Assembly: GCA_023128825.1 (NCBI GenBank)
Contig: JAGMDF010000045.1
Coordinates: forward strand, 1-48,276
Direction: 5' to 3'
DNA from: Caldifarciminota bacterium
GTDB taxonomy: Bacteria; Hydrothermota; Tepidihabitantia; B3-TA06
DNA: 48,276 nucleotides
Below the pieces are notes generated by a model, which saw only the letters and a program-made list of their open reading frames with translations, made no database searches and was not told the DNA's origin. Each line of letters begins with the position of its first letter. Position 1 is the stretch's first letter. Made by a program: the position numbers and the translations under genes. Positions 41,297 to 48,276 of this stretch are shown piece by piece.

Positions 41297-42241
41297 CTAC
41301 TTTAATCTGACCGGGTCATGCTGCTTTGCCCAGTGCATGGTTTCCTCGTACTGTTCGCGCTGGGTTGAAAAATCAAGCATTGAGTAGTTTTTAGGGAGTT
41401 GAGGGACATAGAGGAAGGCGCGAGAAGCGATGGTTGGTGCCCTCTCAATCTCGTTGCGGAAGAGGGCGTCTGTGAAGAACTGAAACGCAAGCAGGCTGGT
41501 TTCGAGAATCTTCGGCGGTTTCTTTAGAACCTTGGGGATCCCCAAACCCGTCCCTATACCTCCACGCATCCTGCTTATAATATAGAGTTCCTTACAACGT
41601 TCCCCAGACATGGCCTCGACCGGAATTCCGTCGCGGCCCACCCCGCCGTCTATGAACTCTCCTTCCAATCCTTCAATCTTCCGGGGCTTAAACGCACCCG
41701 GTATAGCGGCAGAAGCCATGAGCACGTCCACAAGCGGAAGTTTTCTTATTCGGGGATCAGGGTCGCGGCTCGAAAGCCTTAGTATCTTGCCCGTATCGCG
41801 CCCCACCACGGAAATATAGGTGGAAAGATAGAGGTCCCCAAGGGTCTCAAATCCAGCCTTTTCTTGAACTGACTCTTCAAGCAGCTTGCGCAATGGGGTG
41901 GTGTCGAGCACGAATCCTTCCGGGATGTTGCGGGGGACGATCCTTGCGAGCCCGCGGGCCGTTACGTCAAACACATCGCCGCTCTCAAGAGCAAACAGAA
42001 TCTTTTTGTAATCTTCCCAACCGAAAGCTTGGTCATTGCCCGCCTTGCCGTCCTTGGTCTTCAGGATAGCATTCACCGCCACTGCGTTAAGCGCTCCGGC
42101 GCTTGCCCCTGCAACGACATCAGGACGAATCTCGCGCCTCGATGGGATAAGGCCTTCTATTAGAGCCTCGCTAAGGGCGCATTCCTGTGCAATTCGAGCT
42201 CCTGCGCCTGAAAAAACAAAGCCAATCTTGGTTCTAAACAC
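41297..42241 (-). CDS. Patatin-like phospholipase
   Basis: 314 residues from the GTG at 42241, 6 nt after AGGAGG; a GTG at 42271 is in frame but would start before the likely transcription start. The oxyanion loop is GFVFSGAGARIA, the nucleophile elbow VAGASAGALNAV (GxSxG), and the catalytic Asp is in FIDGGVGRDGIP (DGG). Members hydrolyse acyl esters of lipids. No signal peptide, so a cytoplasmic or membrane-peripheral lipase is likely. Confidence 0.9.
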   Translation of the reverse strand: MFRTKIGFVFSGAGARIAQECALSEALIEGLIPSRREIRPDVVAGASAGALNAVAVNAILKTKDGKAGNDQAFGWEDYKKILFALESGDVFDVTARGLARIVPRNIPEGFVLDTTPLRKLLEESVQEKAGFETLGDLYLSTYISVVGRDTGKILRLSSRDPDPRIRKLPLVDVLMASAAIPGAFKPRKIEGLEGEFIDGGVGRDGIPVEAMSGERCKELYIISRMRGGIGTGLGIPKVLKKPPKILETSLLAFQFFTDALFRNEIERAPTIASRAFLYVPQLPKNYSMLDFSTQREQYEETMHWAKQHDPVRLK

Positions 42242-42274
42242 AGAGTTCCTCCTGGTATTTATTCGAGCCACAAG

Positions 42275-42302
42275 AGTGTAAGAACAGAAGAGGGCATGTC
42301 AA
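42275..42302 (-). promoter_or_regulatory. Promoter of the patatin gene
   Basis: Minus strand: TTGACA (42297-42302), 16-bp spacer, TACACT (42275-42280). AGGAGG then precedes the GTG at 42241. Confidence 0.75.
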
Positions 42303-42341
42303 GACAAGAAGCATGTGCCCCGGACATGCTGCAGAAAACCG

Positions 42342-42369
42342 TTGACAAAATACGGAAGTCGGCTAAGAT
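42342..42369 (+). promoter_or_regulatory. Candidate promoter of the DUF3795 remnant
   Basis: TTGACA (42342-42347), 16-bp spacer, TAAGAT (42364-42369). It faces the truncated gene at 42373. Confidence 0.5.
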
Positions 42370-42372
42370 TAA

Positions 42373-42654
42373 AGCCTTCTGTGTGAGGGATTAACCGGAG
42401 CGCAATCGAAAGAGGGGGCTTGCGATAATCTCAAGAACTTCCGCCAGGATGAACATCCCCATCATTCTGTGGTACTCAAAAATCTGGGAACTATACGAGA
42501 AAAAGGACTTCAAGCGTGGCTTGGAGAACAGAAATCCAGATGGAGCTGTCAGACGTGTGGCATGCGGTTTACGTGGTACGGTGAAGTTTGCTCCGAATGC
42601 GGTACGAAGCTGTATAACTGTAAGGACGAAGATAAAGATCTGGTTGACCCCTGA
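42373..42654 (+). pseudogene. C-terminal remnant of a DUF3795-like zinc-ribbon protein
   Basis: Frame 1 is open from 42373 to the TGA at 42652-42654. It reads HPHHSVVLKNLGTIREKG, LQAWLGEQKSRWSCQTCG and GEVCSECGTKLYNC, the pattern I know from the C-terminus of DUF3795 proteins, ending in a CxxC...CxxC zinc ribbon. The N-terminal two thirds is missing. A GTG at 42469 could start a 61-residue product, but no Shine-Dalgarno precedes it. An intact promoter faces it, so it may be a recently truncated gene. Confidence 0.6.
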
Positions 42655-42671
42655 TTAATAAGGCCGGGGGC

Positions 42672-42699
42672 TTGACAGGAGCAGGAATTTCCCTATAAT
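42672..42699 (+). promoter_or_regulatory. Strong promoter of rho
   Basis: TTGACA (42672-42677), 16-bp spacer, TATAAT (42694-42699): both boxes perfect. Leader of about 45 nt with AGGGAGG at 42741-42747 before the ATG at 42751. Confidence 0.88.
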
Positions 42700-42750
42700 A
42701 ACTACGTCCAGTGAAAAGTTTCCAAAATTAACCCCCAAACAGGGAGGCTC

Positions 42751-44004
42751 ATGGAACTCGAAGAGCTACGAAAGAAAAAATTCGCAGATCTGCAAAAGAT
42801 CGCGGAAAGGTTTAGCATAGACACTATGGAGATGGAGAAGGAGGACATCGTCAAAGCCATTCTCAAAGCCGGAAGCAAGGAACAGAAGAATGGGCTGGTA
42901 GAATGTACAGGGGTGCTTGAGGTACTTAACGAAGGATTCGGCTTCCTGCGCTCGCCGAACTACAGCTACCTGCCCAGTCAGGACGACATCTACGTATCAC
43001 CGACACAGATCAAACGCATAGGGCTGCGTTCTGGCGACACGGTTTTGGCCCGTGCCAGACCCCCGCGGGACAACGAAAAGTTCTTCGCAGTGGTAAGGGT
43101 GGAGACGGTGAACGGCGATGATCCCTCGATCATCAGAAAGCGCATGCCCTTCGACAGCCTCACCCCGCTTTACCCCACCGAACGAATCCACATGGAGAAC
43201 CCGAACGACAGCGACTCCACAACCCGCGTTATAGACCTCTTCACCCCCATCGGTAAAGGTCAGCGCGGACTTATCGTCTCTCCGCCACGTGCCGGCAAAA
43301 CGGTAATACTTCAGAAGGTAGCCAACAGCATCACCAAGAATCACTCTGAGATCAAGCTCATTATCCTGTTGATCGATGAGCGCCCGGAGGAGGTGACCGA
43401 CATGGAGCGCTCGGTTCAGGCGGAGGTTATAAGCTCGACCTTTGACGAGGCACCGGAGCGTCATGTTCAGGTAGCCGAGGTAGTGCTTCAGAAGGCCAAG
43501 CGCCTGGTGGAGCACAAGAAGGACGTGGTGATTCTTCTTGACTCCATCACCCGTCTTGCGCGCGCACACAACATGGTCATTCCTCACTCAGGCAAGACCC
43601 TTTCAGGCGGTCTTGATTCCAACGCTCTGCGTAAGCCTAAAAAATTCTTCGGTTCTGCTCGCAACATCGAGGAAGGCGGCTCCTTGACCATCCTTGCTAC
43701 CGCCCTTGTCGACACCGGCTCCCGCATGGACGAGGTGATCTTCGAGGAGTTCAAGGGCACCGGCAACAACGAGATGGTTCTTGACCGCAGGCTGGCCGAC
43801 CGCCGAGTCTTCCCGGCTATCGATCTGCAGAAGTCCGGGACGCGAAAAGAAGAACTCCTCTTGACCGACCACGAGCTTAACCGCGTGTGGCTCTTAAGAA
43901 AGATACTTGCCGAGATGAGTCCCGTAGACATGATGGAGTTCATACTCGACAAGATGAGGCTTACCAAGAACAACGAAGAGTTCCTGGACGCGATGAACGA
44001 ATAG
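42751..44004 (+). CDS. rho: Transcription termination factor Rho
   Basis: 417-residue hexameric RNA-dependent ATPase. N-terminal helical domain, then the cold-shock-like RNA-binding fold ([20 protein letters not shown], about 50-69). Walker [16 protein letters not shown] at about 170-184, Walker [15 protein letters not shown], the Q/R loops and [10 protein letters not shown]. Length is normal, without the large N-terminal insert found in some phyla. Rho-dependent termination would fit the scarcity of hairpin-plus-T terminators in the window. Confidence 0.97.
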   Translation: MELEELRKKKFADLQKIAERFSIDTMEMEKEDIVKAILKAGSKEQKNGLVECTGVLEVLNEGFGFLRSPNYSYLPSQDDIYVSPTQIKRIGLRSGDTVLARARPPRDNEKFFAVVRVETVNGDDPSIIRKRMPFDSLTPLYPTERIHMENPNDSDSTTRVIDLFTPIGKGQRGLIVSPPRAGKTVILQKVANSITKNHSEIKLIILLIDERPEEVTDMERSVQAEVISSTFDEAPERHVQVAEVVLQKAKRLVEHKKDVVILLDSITRLARAHNMVIPHSGKTLSGGLDSNALRKPKKFFGSARNIEEGGSLTILATALVDTGSRMDEVIFEEFKGTGNNEMVLDRRLADRRVFPAIDLQKSGTRKEELLLTDHELNRVWLLRKILAEMSPVDMMEFILDKMRLTKNNEEFLDAMNE

Positions 44005-44057
44005 CGAACCTGGAGTTTCAATACCGACCTGGTCAAAAAAATCGGCAAAGAGCAAGG

Positions 44058-44086
44058 TTGACGCAACGGGATAACTCCACTATAAT
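44058..44086 (+). promoter_or_regulatory. Promoter of rpmE-prfB
   Basis: TTGACG (44058-44063), 17-bp spacer, TATAAT (44081-44086). AAAGGAG (44116-44122) precedes the ATG at 44133. Confidence 0.82.
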
Positions 44087-44132
44087 TGCTTTTTAGAAGA
44101 CAAACGTAGCGAAGTAAAGGAGATTTAGAGAG

Positions 44133-44426
44133 ATGAAAGACAAGATTCATCCCAAGTACGTGGAGACAACGGTCCACTGCGCCTGCGGGTTCACCTACAA
44201 GACATACTCCACCCGTGAGAATATCAGGGTCGACATCTGCTCCCAGTGCCATCCGTTCTACACTGGAAAAACAAAGATAATCGACACCGCCGGACGCGTG
44301 GAGCGCTACCGCCGCCGCTTCGGTGAAACCAAGGGAACCAAAATCCTGACCGCCAGCCAGAAGGTGATGCTAGAAGCTGAAAAGGCGGCCAAAAAGGCAA
44401 AGTCCAGACGTTCTGCCAAGAGATAA
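44133..44426 (+). CDS. rpmE: 50S ribosomal protein bL31
   Basis: 97 residues, about 25 longer than usual because of a Lys/Ala/Arg-rich C-terminal tail ([16 protein letters not shown]). [37 protein letters not shown] and [10 protein letters not shown] are the family signature. The Cys set (CACG, CSQC) marks the zinc-binding form. prfB starts 4 nt after its stop. Confidence 0.93.
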   Translation: MKDKIHPKYVETTVHCACGFTYKTYSTRENIRVDICSQCHPFYTGKTKIIDTAGRVERYRRRFGETKGTKILTASQKVMLEAEKAAKKAKSRRSAKR

Positions 44427-44429
44427 CGC

Positions 44430-45531
44430 ATGAAGGAACGCATCGCCGAACTTCAAGAGAAGTTTGCAAAGATAAAGGAGTTTCTTTGACCCTGCCCAGC
44501 TCGTAGCGAAGCGCGAGGGGCTGAGGGAACAAGCGGCCGCACCCGATTTCTGGAACAATCAACGCAAGGCCCGCACAGAGATGTCTGAACTTGCGCGTTT
44601 AGAGCGAATCCTTGAAACGGTTGAGCGCCTGGAACACGATATAGGTGATGCCGACGAACTGCTGGAGATGTTTAGAGACGACCCTGCCGCCCAAAAGGAG
44701 TTGGCGAAGACACTTGATCGCGCGGAAAATAAGATGCGCGAACTTGAAGTCTCACTGGTGCTCTCCGATCCCAACGATCCCAAAACAGCGATCATGACAA
44801 TCCACCCGGGCGCCGGTGGTGTTGAGAGCTGCGACTGGGCTGAGATGCTTTTTCGCATGTACATGCGCTACTTCGAGCGCAAGGGATACAAGACCTCGGT
44901 TCTCGATCTTCAGCCCGGAGAGGTAGCGGGCATCAAGGACGCAACCATCGAGGTATCGGGCGAGTACGCCTACGGGATGCTCAAGGGTGAATCGGGAATA
45001 CACCGACTGGTACGAGTCTCACCCTTCGATTCAGCCAAGCGCCGCCACACCTCTTTCGTATCGGTGTTCGTGATGCCGGAGATGGAGGACGTAGAGGTTT
45101 CGATCGACTCGGACGATCTCAGGATCGATACGTTCCGCGCCGGAGGACACGGCGGGCAGAACGTCAACAAGCTCTCAACCGCGGTGCGTATCACCCATAT
45201 TCCGACCGGGATAGTCGTCCAGTGCCAGAACGAACGCTCCCAGCACCAGAACAAGGAAAACGCCATGAAGGTGCTGCGCGCACGCATTTACGCTCGCGAG
45301 GAGGAAAAACAGGCCAGGGAGCGCGAGAAGCTGGAGGAGCAAAAAACCGACATCGCCTGGGGACACCAGATACGCTCCTACGTGCTCTTCCCCTACCAGA
45401 TGATCAAGGATCACCGCACCGAGCACTCCGAGCACAACACCGACGCGGTGCTTGACGGCGAGATTGAGGATTTTTTAACCGCCACCCTGCTCTGGCAAGC
45501 CCACCAGGCCAAAAAAAATAACGCCACTTGA
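44430..45531 (+). CDS. prfB: Peptide chain release factor 2, with programmed +1 frameshift
   Basis: RF2 reads UAA and UGA stops. The first 19 codons from the ATG at 44430 end in an in-frame TGA (44487-44489). A +1 shift at CTT-T continues in the frame from 44488 to 45531, giving 366 residues, the usual RF2 length. The SPF anticodon-like tripeptide (RVSPFDSAKRRHTSF) and the catalytic GGHGGQNVNK (GGQ) are present. A start at 44581 would drop the N-terminal domain. Join 44430-44486 with 44488-45531. Confidence 0.95.
44474..44490 (+). promoter_or_regulatory. prfB programmed frameshift signal
   Basis: AAAGGAG (44474-44480), three bases, then CTT TGA C. This is the classic layout: an internal Shine-Dalgarno 3 nt before a slippery CUU followed by UGAC, autoregulated by RF2 level. 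Confidence 0.93.
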
Positions 45532-45555
45532 CGTCCCGCTTTTACAACTTACAAT
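45528..45555 (+). promoter_or_regulatory. Promoter of the Mut7-C gene, leaderless geometry
   Basis: TTGACG (45528-45533), 16-bp spacer, TACAAT (45550-45555), with the ATG at 45563 7 nt later. It overlaps the prfB stop. Confidence 0.7.
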
Positions 45556-45562
45556 TATATGG

Positions 45563-46018
45563 ATGGATACAAAACCCCGCTTCCTTGCAGACGCCATGTT
45601 GGGTAAGCTTGCACGATGGCTAAGGGTGCTGGGCTGGGATGCGGAGTACGTTAAGGGACGCAAATCAGAAGAGTTACTGGAACAAGCAAGGAGTGAAGGA
45701 AGGATACTCCTCACCCGCAGGCAAGGCCTTGAGGATGAACGACTTATATTCATCGAAAGCGAGATTCTTGCCGAGCAGCTGCGCCAGCTTGAGGCCTCGC
45801 ACCAAATCCTGACGCGCTCTGAGCCGTTTTCAAGATGCATCGCATGCAACGTTGAGCTGCAAGTTATTGATAAGACTGAAGTTAAGGGCAAGGTCCCGTT
45901 CTACACCTTCCAGACCCAGCAGGAATTCTACCGATGTCCACGATGCAATAAAATCTTCTGGCCGGGAAGCCACCATGCGGCTATGTTACGAAAAATCAAG
46001 GGCTTAAAAGAATCCTGA
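45563..46018 (+). CDS. Mut7-C family protein (PIN-like RNase fold plus zinc ribbon)
   Basis: 151 residues. RFLADAMLGKLARWLRVLGWD is the Mut7-C opening, cut here to its conserved parts: the acidic D10 and the LGKLARWLR helix. A second motif GRILLTRRQGL has Arg where family members usually have Asp (TRD), so catalysis may be weakened. The C-terminal ribbon has CIACN and CPRCNKIFWPGSH. The domain has been predicted to be an RNase; its substrate is unknown. Confidence 0.85.
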   Translation: MDTKPRFLADAMLGKLARWLRVLGWDAEYVKGRKSEELLEQARSEGRILLTRRQGLEDERLIFIESEILAEQLRQLEASHQILTRSEPFSRCIACNVELQVIDKTEVKGKVPFYTFQTQQEFYRCPRCNKIFWPGSHHAAMLRKIKGLKES

Positions 46019-46078
46019 GGATTTCCTGGCCTGCATTCTCCCTGGATCCCCGGACGGATGTGAATGAGGTGAAAAAAG

Positions 46079-46133
46079 GTGGTCAAAAGCTGGACAAAAG
46101 CTGGTCAAAAGCTACCCAAAAGGTGGTCAAAAG
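46079..46133 (+). repeat. 11-bp tandem repeat, five units
   Basis: Units GTGGTCAAAAG, CTGGACAAAAG, CTGGTCAAAAG, CTACCCAAAAG, GTGGTCAAAAG. Same unit as 25041-25073 on the other strand. Confidence 0.9.
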
Positions 46134-46136
46134 AGC

Positions 46137-46302
46137 GGGGTCCCCGCGAAAGCGCGAAGCGATTTCGTGGGGTGAAAAAAGCTGGTCAAAAGAGCGGGGT
46201 CCCCGCAAAGCTACGAAGTAGATTCGTGGGGTGAAAAAAAGCTACCCAAAAGGTGGACAGGGTTCCGGGGTCCACGCAAAGCTACGAAGTAGATTCGTGG
46301 GG
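46137..46302 (+). repeat. Three CGGGGTCCCCGC...TTCGTGGGG palindromes interleaved with 11-bp units
   Basis: Copies at about 46137-46172, 46196-46231 and 46267-46302. Between them, CTGGTCAAAAG and CTACCCAAAAGGTGGAC pieces of the 11-bp repeat recur (46182-46194, 46241-46259), so the two repeat types have been amplified together. Confidence 0.88.
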
Positions 46303-46310
46303 TGAAAAGT

Positions 46311-46461
46311 TATGAGATTGTTCCCTTCGGTCACCCTTCGGAGCTTCGTCCGGCAGGTCTGCCGTCCTCGCAACGACAGTCCCCCTCTCCCTCTGGGAGA
46401 GGGTTGGGGTGAGGGCTTAGCCCCCCTTGATAAGGGGGGTGTCCGAAGGACGGGGGGATTA
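46311..46461. repeat. Mixed repeat block upstream (right) of the Mut7-C gene
   Basis: GAGATTGTTCCCTTCGG...CCTCGCAACGACA (46313-46379), CCCTCTCCC-TCT-GGGAGAGGG followed by GGGTGAGGG (46383-46416), and CCCCCCTTGATAAGGGGGG-TGTCC-GAA-GGAC-GGGGGGATTA (46422-46461). No gene is seen between 46019 and 46458. Confidence 0.75.
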
Positions 46462-46647
46462 TCTACCAAACCGCCGGGCGATGATGGTAATAATCAGCCC
46501 CAGGAACACGTAGCCCATAATCACCTCGATTATTACAGGAATCTGCGCCTGCCAGTTCAATGGCGTAATATCCCCGAACCCCAGCGTGGCAAACGTCACT
46601 ACTGACAGGTAGAAGTATTGAAGGAACCAATTTACATCCGAGATTCT
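46459..46647 (-). pseudogene. Remnant of a two-helix potassium channel (pore loop and second helix)
   Basis: Minus-strand frame ending at the stop 46459-46461 reads VNWFLQYFYLSVVTFATLGFG, DITPLNWQAQIPV, IIEVIMGYVFLGLIITIIARRFGR. TLGFGD is a K+-channel selectivity filter, followed by the inner helix. The frame is blocked by a TGA at 46648-46650 and has no start codon before the pore, so the first helix and N-terminus are gone. It lies right after the stop of the TPR gene. Confidence 0.75.
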
Positions 46648-46662
46648 TCAATGGAACCTTAC

Positions 46663-47544
46663 TTAGTTATGTCTTGGATAGACATATTTCTTCGGGTCTC
46701 TCTTTTGGATCTTTAAAAGCCCAGCCCAAGCCAATGGATGTTGATTATCCAGATCCAATGCATCTGCAAAGTACTTAAAGGCACTGTCCGCTTCGTTTCG
46801 AGCCAAGTATTCCCAACCTATTGAGTTGTAGAGAGAAGGATCGTGTGTCTTCAGGCTATCCTCATAAGGTTCAGCTTTAAGATAGTATTCGAGTGCAGAA
46901 TCGTGGTCTCCAAGATAGGCGTACGTGAGTCCTAAGGAATAGAACAACCTGTAGAATTCATGCCCTTGGTCCATCAGTTCTATTAGTATGTCTCTGGCAG
47001 TCTCCAAATTGCTGCGGGTTTTAGGGGTAACTCGATAGAGATCGTAGGCTTGCTTAAACTTCCTGAATGTGGAGTCCGGAACTTGTTGTCTTGTTTCATC
47101 AAGGATAGAATTATTCCGCGCATTACGCCGAGCATAGTAGGCAGAATACATAGCTTTGATTTCTTCCCTGGTGGGTATTACGTTAGGAGGAGAAGGATTC
47201 TGAGCGATTGCGGCCATCACGAGAGTATCCAAGTCAGGTGTTTCTTCTGCACGCACTGTATCTGACTGAATCAAAGAGTAAGAAGTGGGGGCAGGCTCCT
47301 CATTGTATCTAGCCTCCGCTATGCTTGCACTCACAGAATCCGCTACTGCACTTCTAGCCGTTGAAGTTGCACTTTGAGACGTTGAAATCGTTATCATAAT
47401 CCCGATGACGGTAAAAACAATGCCGAAAACAAATGTGGCAGCGATACCTAATCCTCCCCAAAGATTGCCACTTTTCCTTAACTTTTCCAAACCCCCAGCT
47501 AACCATTGCCAGCGCCCTTGCGTCTTTGCGGGTAGTTGTTCCAT
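46663..47544 (-). CDS. Membrane-anchored TPR protein
   Basis: 293 residues. Basic N-terminus (KLRKSGNLWGG), one membrane helix at about 33-55 (IAATFVFGIVFTVIGIMIT), a Ser/Ala-rich linker, then TPR units at about 185-280 (RLFYSLGLTYAYLGDHDSALEYYLKAEPY and SLYNSIGWEYLARNEADSAFKYFADAL). Function unknown; TPRs suggest protein binding. AAAGGAGG lies before the ATG. The channel remnant follows on the same strand. Confidence 0.72.
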   Translation of the reverse strand: MEQLPAKTQGRWQWLAGGLEKLRKSGNLWGGLGIAATFVFGIVFTVIGIMITISTSQSATSTARSAVADSVSASIAEARYNEEPAPTSYSLIQSDTVRAEETPDLDTLVMAAIAQNPSPPNVIPTREEIKAMYSAYYARRNARNNSILDETRQQVPDSTFRKFKQAYDLYRVTPKTRSNLETARDILIELMDQGHEFYRLFYSLGLTYAYLGDHDSALEYYLKAEPYEDSLKTHDPSLYNSIGWEYLARNEADSAFKYFADALDLDNQHPLAWAGLLKIQKRDPKKYVYPRHN

Positions 47545-47596
47545 TCGTGCCTCCTTTTATTTGGCATCTTTTTGCTCGCGTCTTTTGGCATGGGTT

Positions 47597-47624
47597 ATTG
47601 TATGCAAGGAAGCGAGGTGGTCAA
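47597..47624 (-). promoter_or_regulatory. Promoter of the TPR membrane protein gene
   Basis: Minus strand: TTGACC (47619-47624), 16-bp spacer, TACAAT (47597-47602). Confidence 0.72.
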
Positions 47625-47820
47625 TACTACACCCCCACCCTACCCTCCCCCATCAAGGGGGAGGCATACCTGAAGATTATCCCTCCCCTGGCGGGAGGGA
47701 ATAAAAGGGAGGGGGAATTAAAACCCCACGACCGCACTGCGTGCACTCGCGGGGACCCCAAAGTGAACAATCCCTCACCCCTAACCCCTCTCCCAGAGGG
47801 AGAGGGGGAAATACGTCATG
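47625..47820. repeat. Repeat spacer between the TPR gene and aspS
   Basis: CCCTCCCC...GGGGGAGG arms (47641-47715), a TCGCGGGGACCCC half-palindrome (47749-47761), and CCCTCACCCCTAACCCCTCTCCC-AGA-GGGAGAGGGGG split over 47773-47809. No gene is seen. Confidence 0.65.
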
Positions 47821-47826
47821 GGTAGG

Positions 47827-47854
47827 TTGACGGAAGGTGAATTTCCGCTAAAAT
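47827..47854 (+). promoter_or_regulatory. Promoter of aspS, leaderless geometry
   Basis: TTGACG (47827-47832), 16-bp spacer, TAAAAT (47849-47854), 6 nt before the ATG at 47861. No Shine-Dalgarno. Confidence 0.75.
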
Positions 47855-47860
47855 CCCGTA

Positions 47861-48276
47861 ATGGAACGTTCTTATTGCGGCGAGCTTACGTTAGCGAACG
47901 TGGACGAACCGGTGCGTCTCTGCGGCTGGGTGCACCGTATCCGCGACCTGGGCGGTATGATATTCATTCATCTTCGCGACCGATCAGGTCTGCTGCAGGT
48001 GGTCTGCGACCCTAAAAAGGTCAAAGAGGCAAGAGACCTGCACGCCGAGGACGTTTTGGAGGTTCGCGGAACCGTAATTGCACGTCCGCCCGGCCAGGCA
48101 GACGAACGCCTCACATCGGGTGCGGTGGAGGTCGGAGCCGAGAGCATAGAGGTTCTCAACCGGACCAAAGACCTGCCGTTCAGTGTGGAGCGCGAGGAGC
48201 TTCTGCCTTCGGAGGAGATGCGGCTGCGCTACCGGTATCTGGACCTGCGTCGCCCTTCCATGTCACAGATAATGGG
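47861..48276 (+). CDS. aspS: Aspartate--tRNA ligase, N-terminal part (cut by window end)
   Basis: 138 residues are visible and the frame is open to the last base. The OB-fold anticodon-binding domain is clear: MERSYCGELTLANVDEPVRL, CGWVHRIRDLGGMIFIHLRD, RSGLLQVVCDP and EVRGTVIARP. The start of the catalytic domain follows with EEMRLRYRYLDLRRPSM, the class II motif 1 approach. It could be the discriminating or non-discriminating type; the deciding residues need the rest of the gene. Confidence 0.93.
   Translation, partial: MERSYCGELTLANVDEPVRLCGWVHRIRDLGGMIFIHLRDRSGLLQVVCDPKKVKEARDLHAEDVLEVRGTVIARPPGQADERLTSGAVEVGAESIEVLNRTKDLPFSVEREELLPSEEMRLRYRYLDLRRPSMSQIM

Overview
The window looks like a chromosomal segment of a diderm (Gram-negative-type) bacterium with a mid-to-high GC genome. 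It encodes an ExbB/ExbD/ExbD/TonB energy-transduction set, LapA/LapB-like proteins, two predicted outer-membrane barrels, a lipoprotein, and two secreted proteins with a C-terminal sorting-type (FlgD/Por-like) beta domain. That domain, the DUF3160 protein and the hairpin-rich intergenic DNA suggest an uncultured lineage around the FCB group (WOR-3-like); this placement is inference only. No rRNA, tRNA or CRISPR array was seen.

Layout. 1-272: frameshifted transposase remnant. 447-8220: tightly overlapping plus-strand operon: barrel protein, birA, coaX, tsaE, tsaB, rimI, an ARPP-1 protein and a Ser/Thr kinase fused to a UvrD-type helicase. 8315-10427: exbB-exbD-exbD-tonB under its own promoter. 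10715-13732: large secreted protein and lipoprotein. 14025-20073: miaB-lapA-lapB-SPOR protein-mutS. 20074-28617: minus-strand metabolic genes (ACP + Kbl-like enzyme, acetyl-CoA synthetase, Tdh-like dehydrogenase) separated by long repeat-filled spacers, plus an AT-rich HEPN-like gene and a solitary HicB. 28618-35617: secreted subtilase, methyltransferase, HAD phosphatase and a DUF89 / AsnB-like / carbamate kinase operon. 35851-42654: TPR gene remnant, DUF3160 protein with a barrel partner, secreted unknown, a small ORF coupled to an M15-like peptidase, a patatin and a DUF3795 remnant. 42751-46018: rho, rpmE, prfB (with its programmed frameshift) and a Mut7-C protein. 46459-48276: K+ channel remnant, TPR membrane protein and the start of aspS.

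Function. The plus-strand half is largely housekeeping: cofactor and tRNA modification (birA, coaX, tsaE/B, miaB), envelope (ExbBD/TonB, LapAB), mismatch repair, transcription termination and translation. Kbl, Tdh and AcsA could together turn threonine into glycine and acetyl-CoA.

Most striking features. (1) A protein kinase-UvrD helicase fusion one base after an ARPP-1 gene. (2) Several families of dispersed hairpin repeats whose flanks are conserved while their stems differ yet stay complementary between copies. (3) Promoters with mostly 16-bp spacers, many with the -10 box only 5-7 nt before the start codon, implying common leaderless transcription. (4) An 11-bp tandem repeat shared by two distant spacers. 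All coordinates come from reading the sequence; no searches were run.
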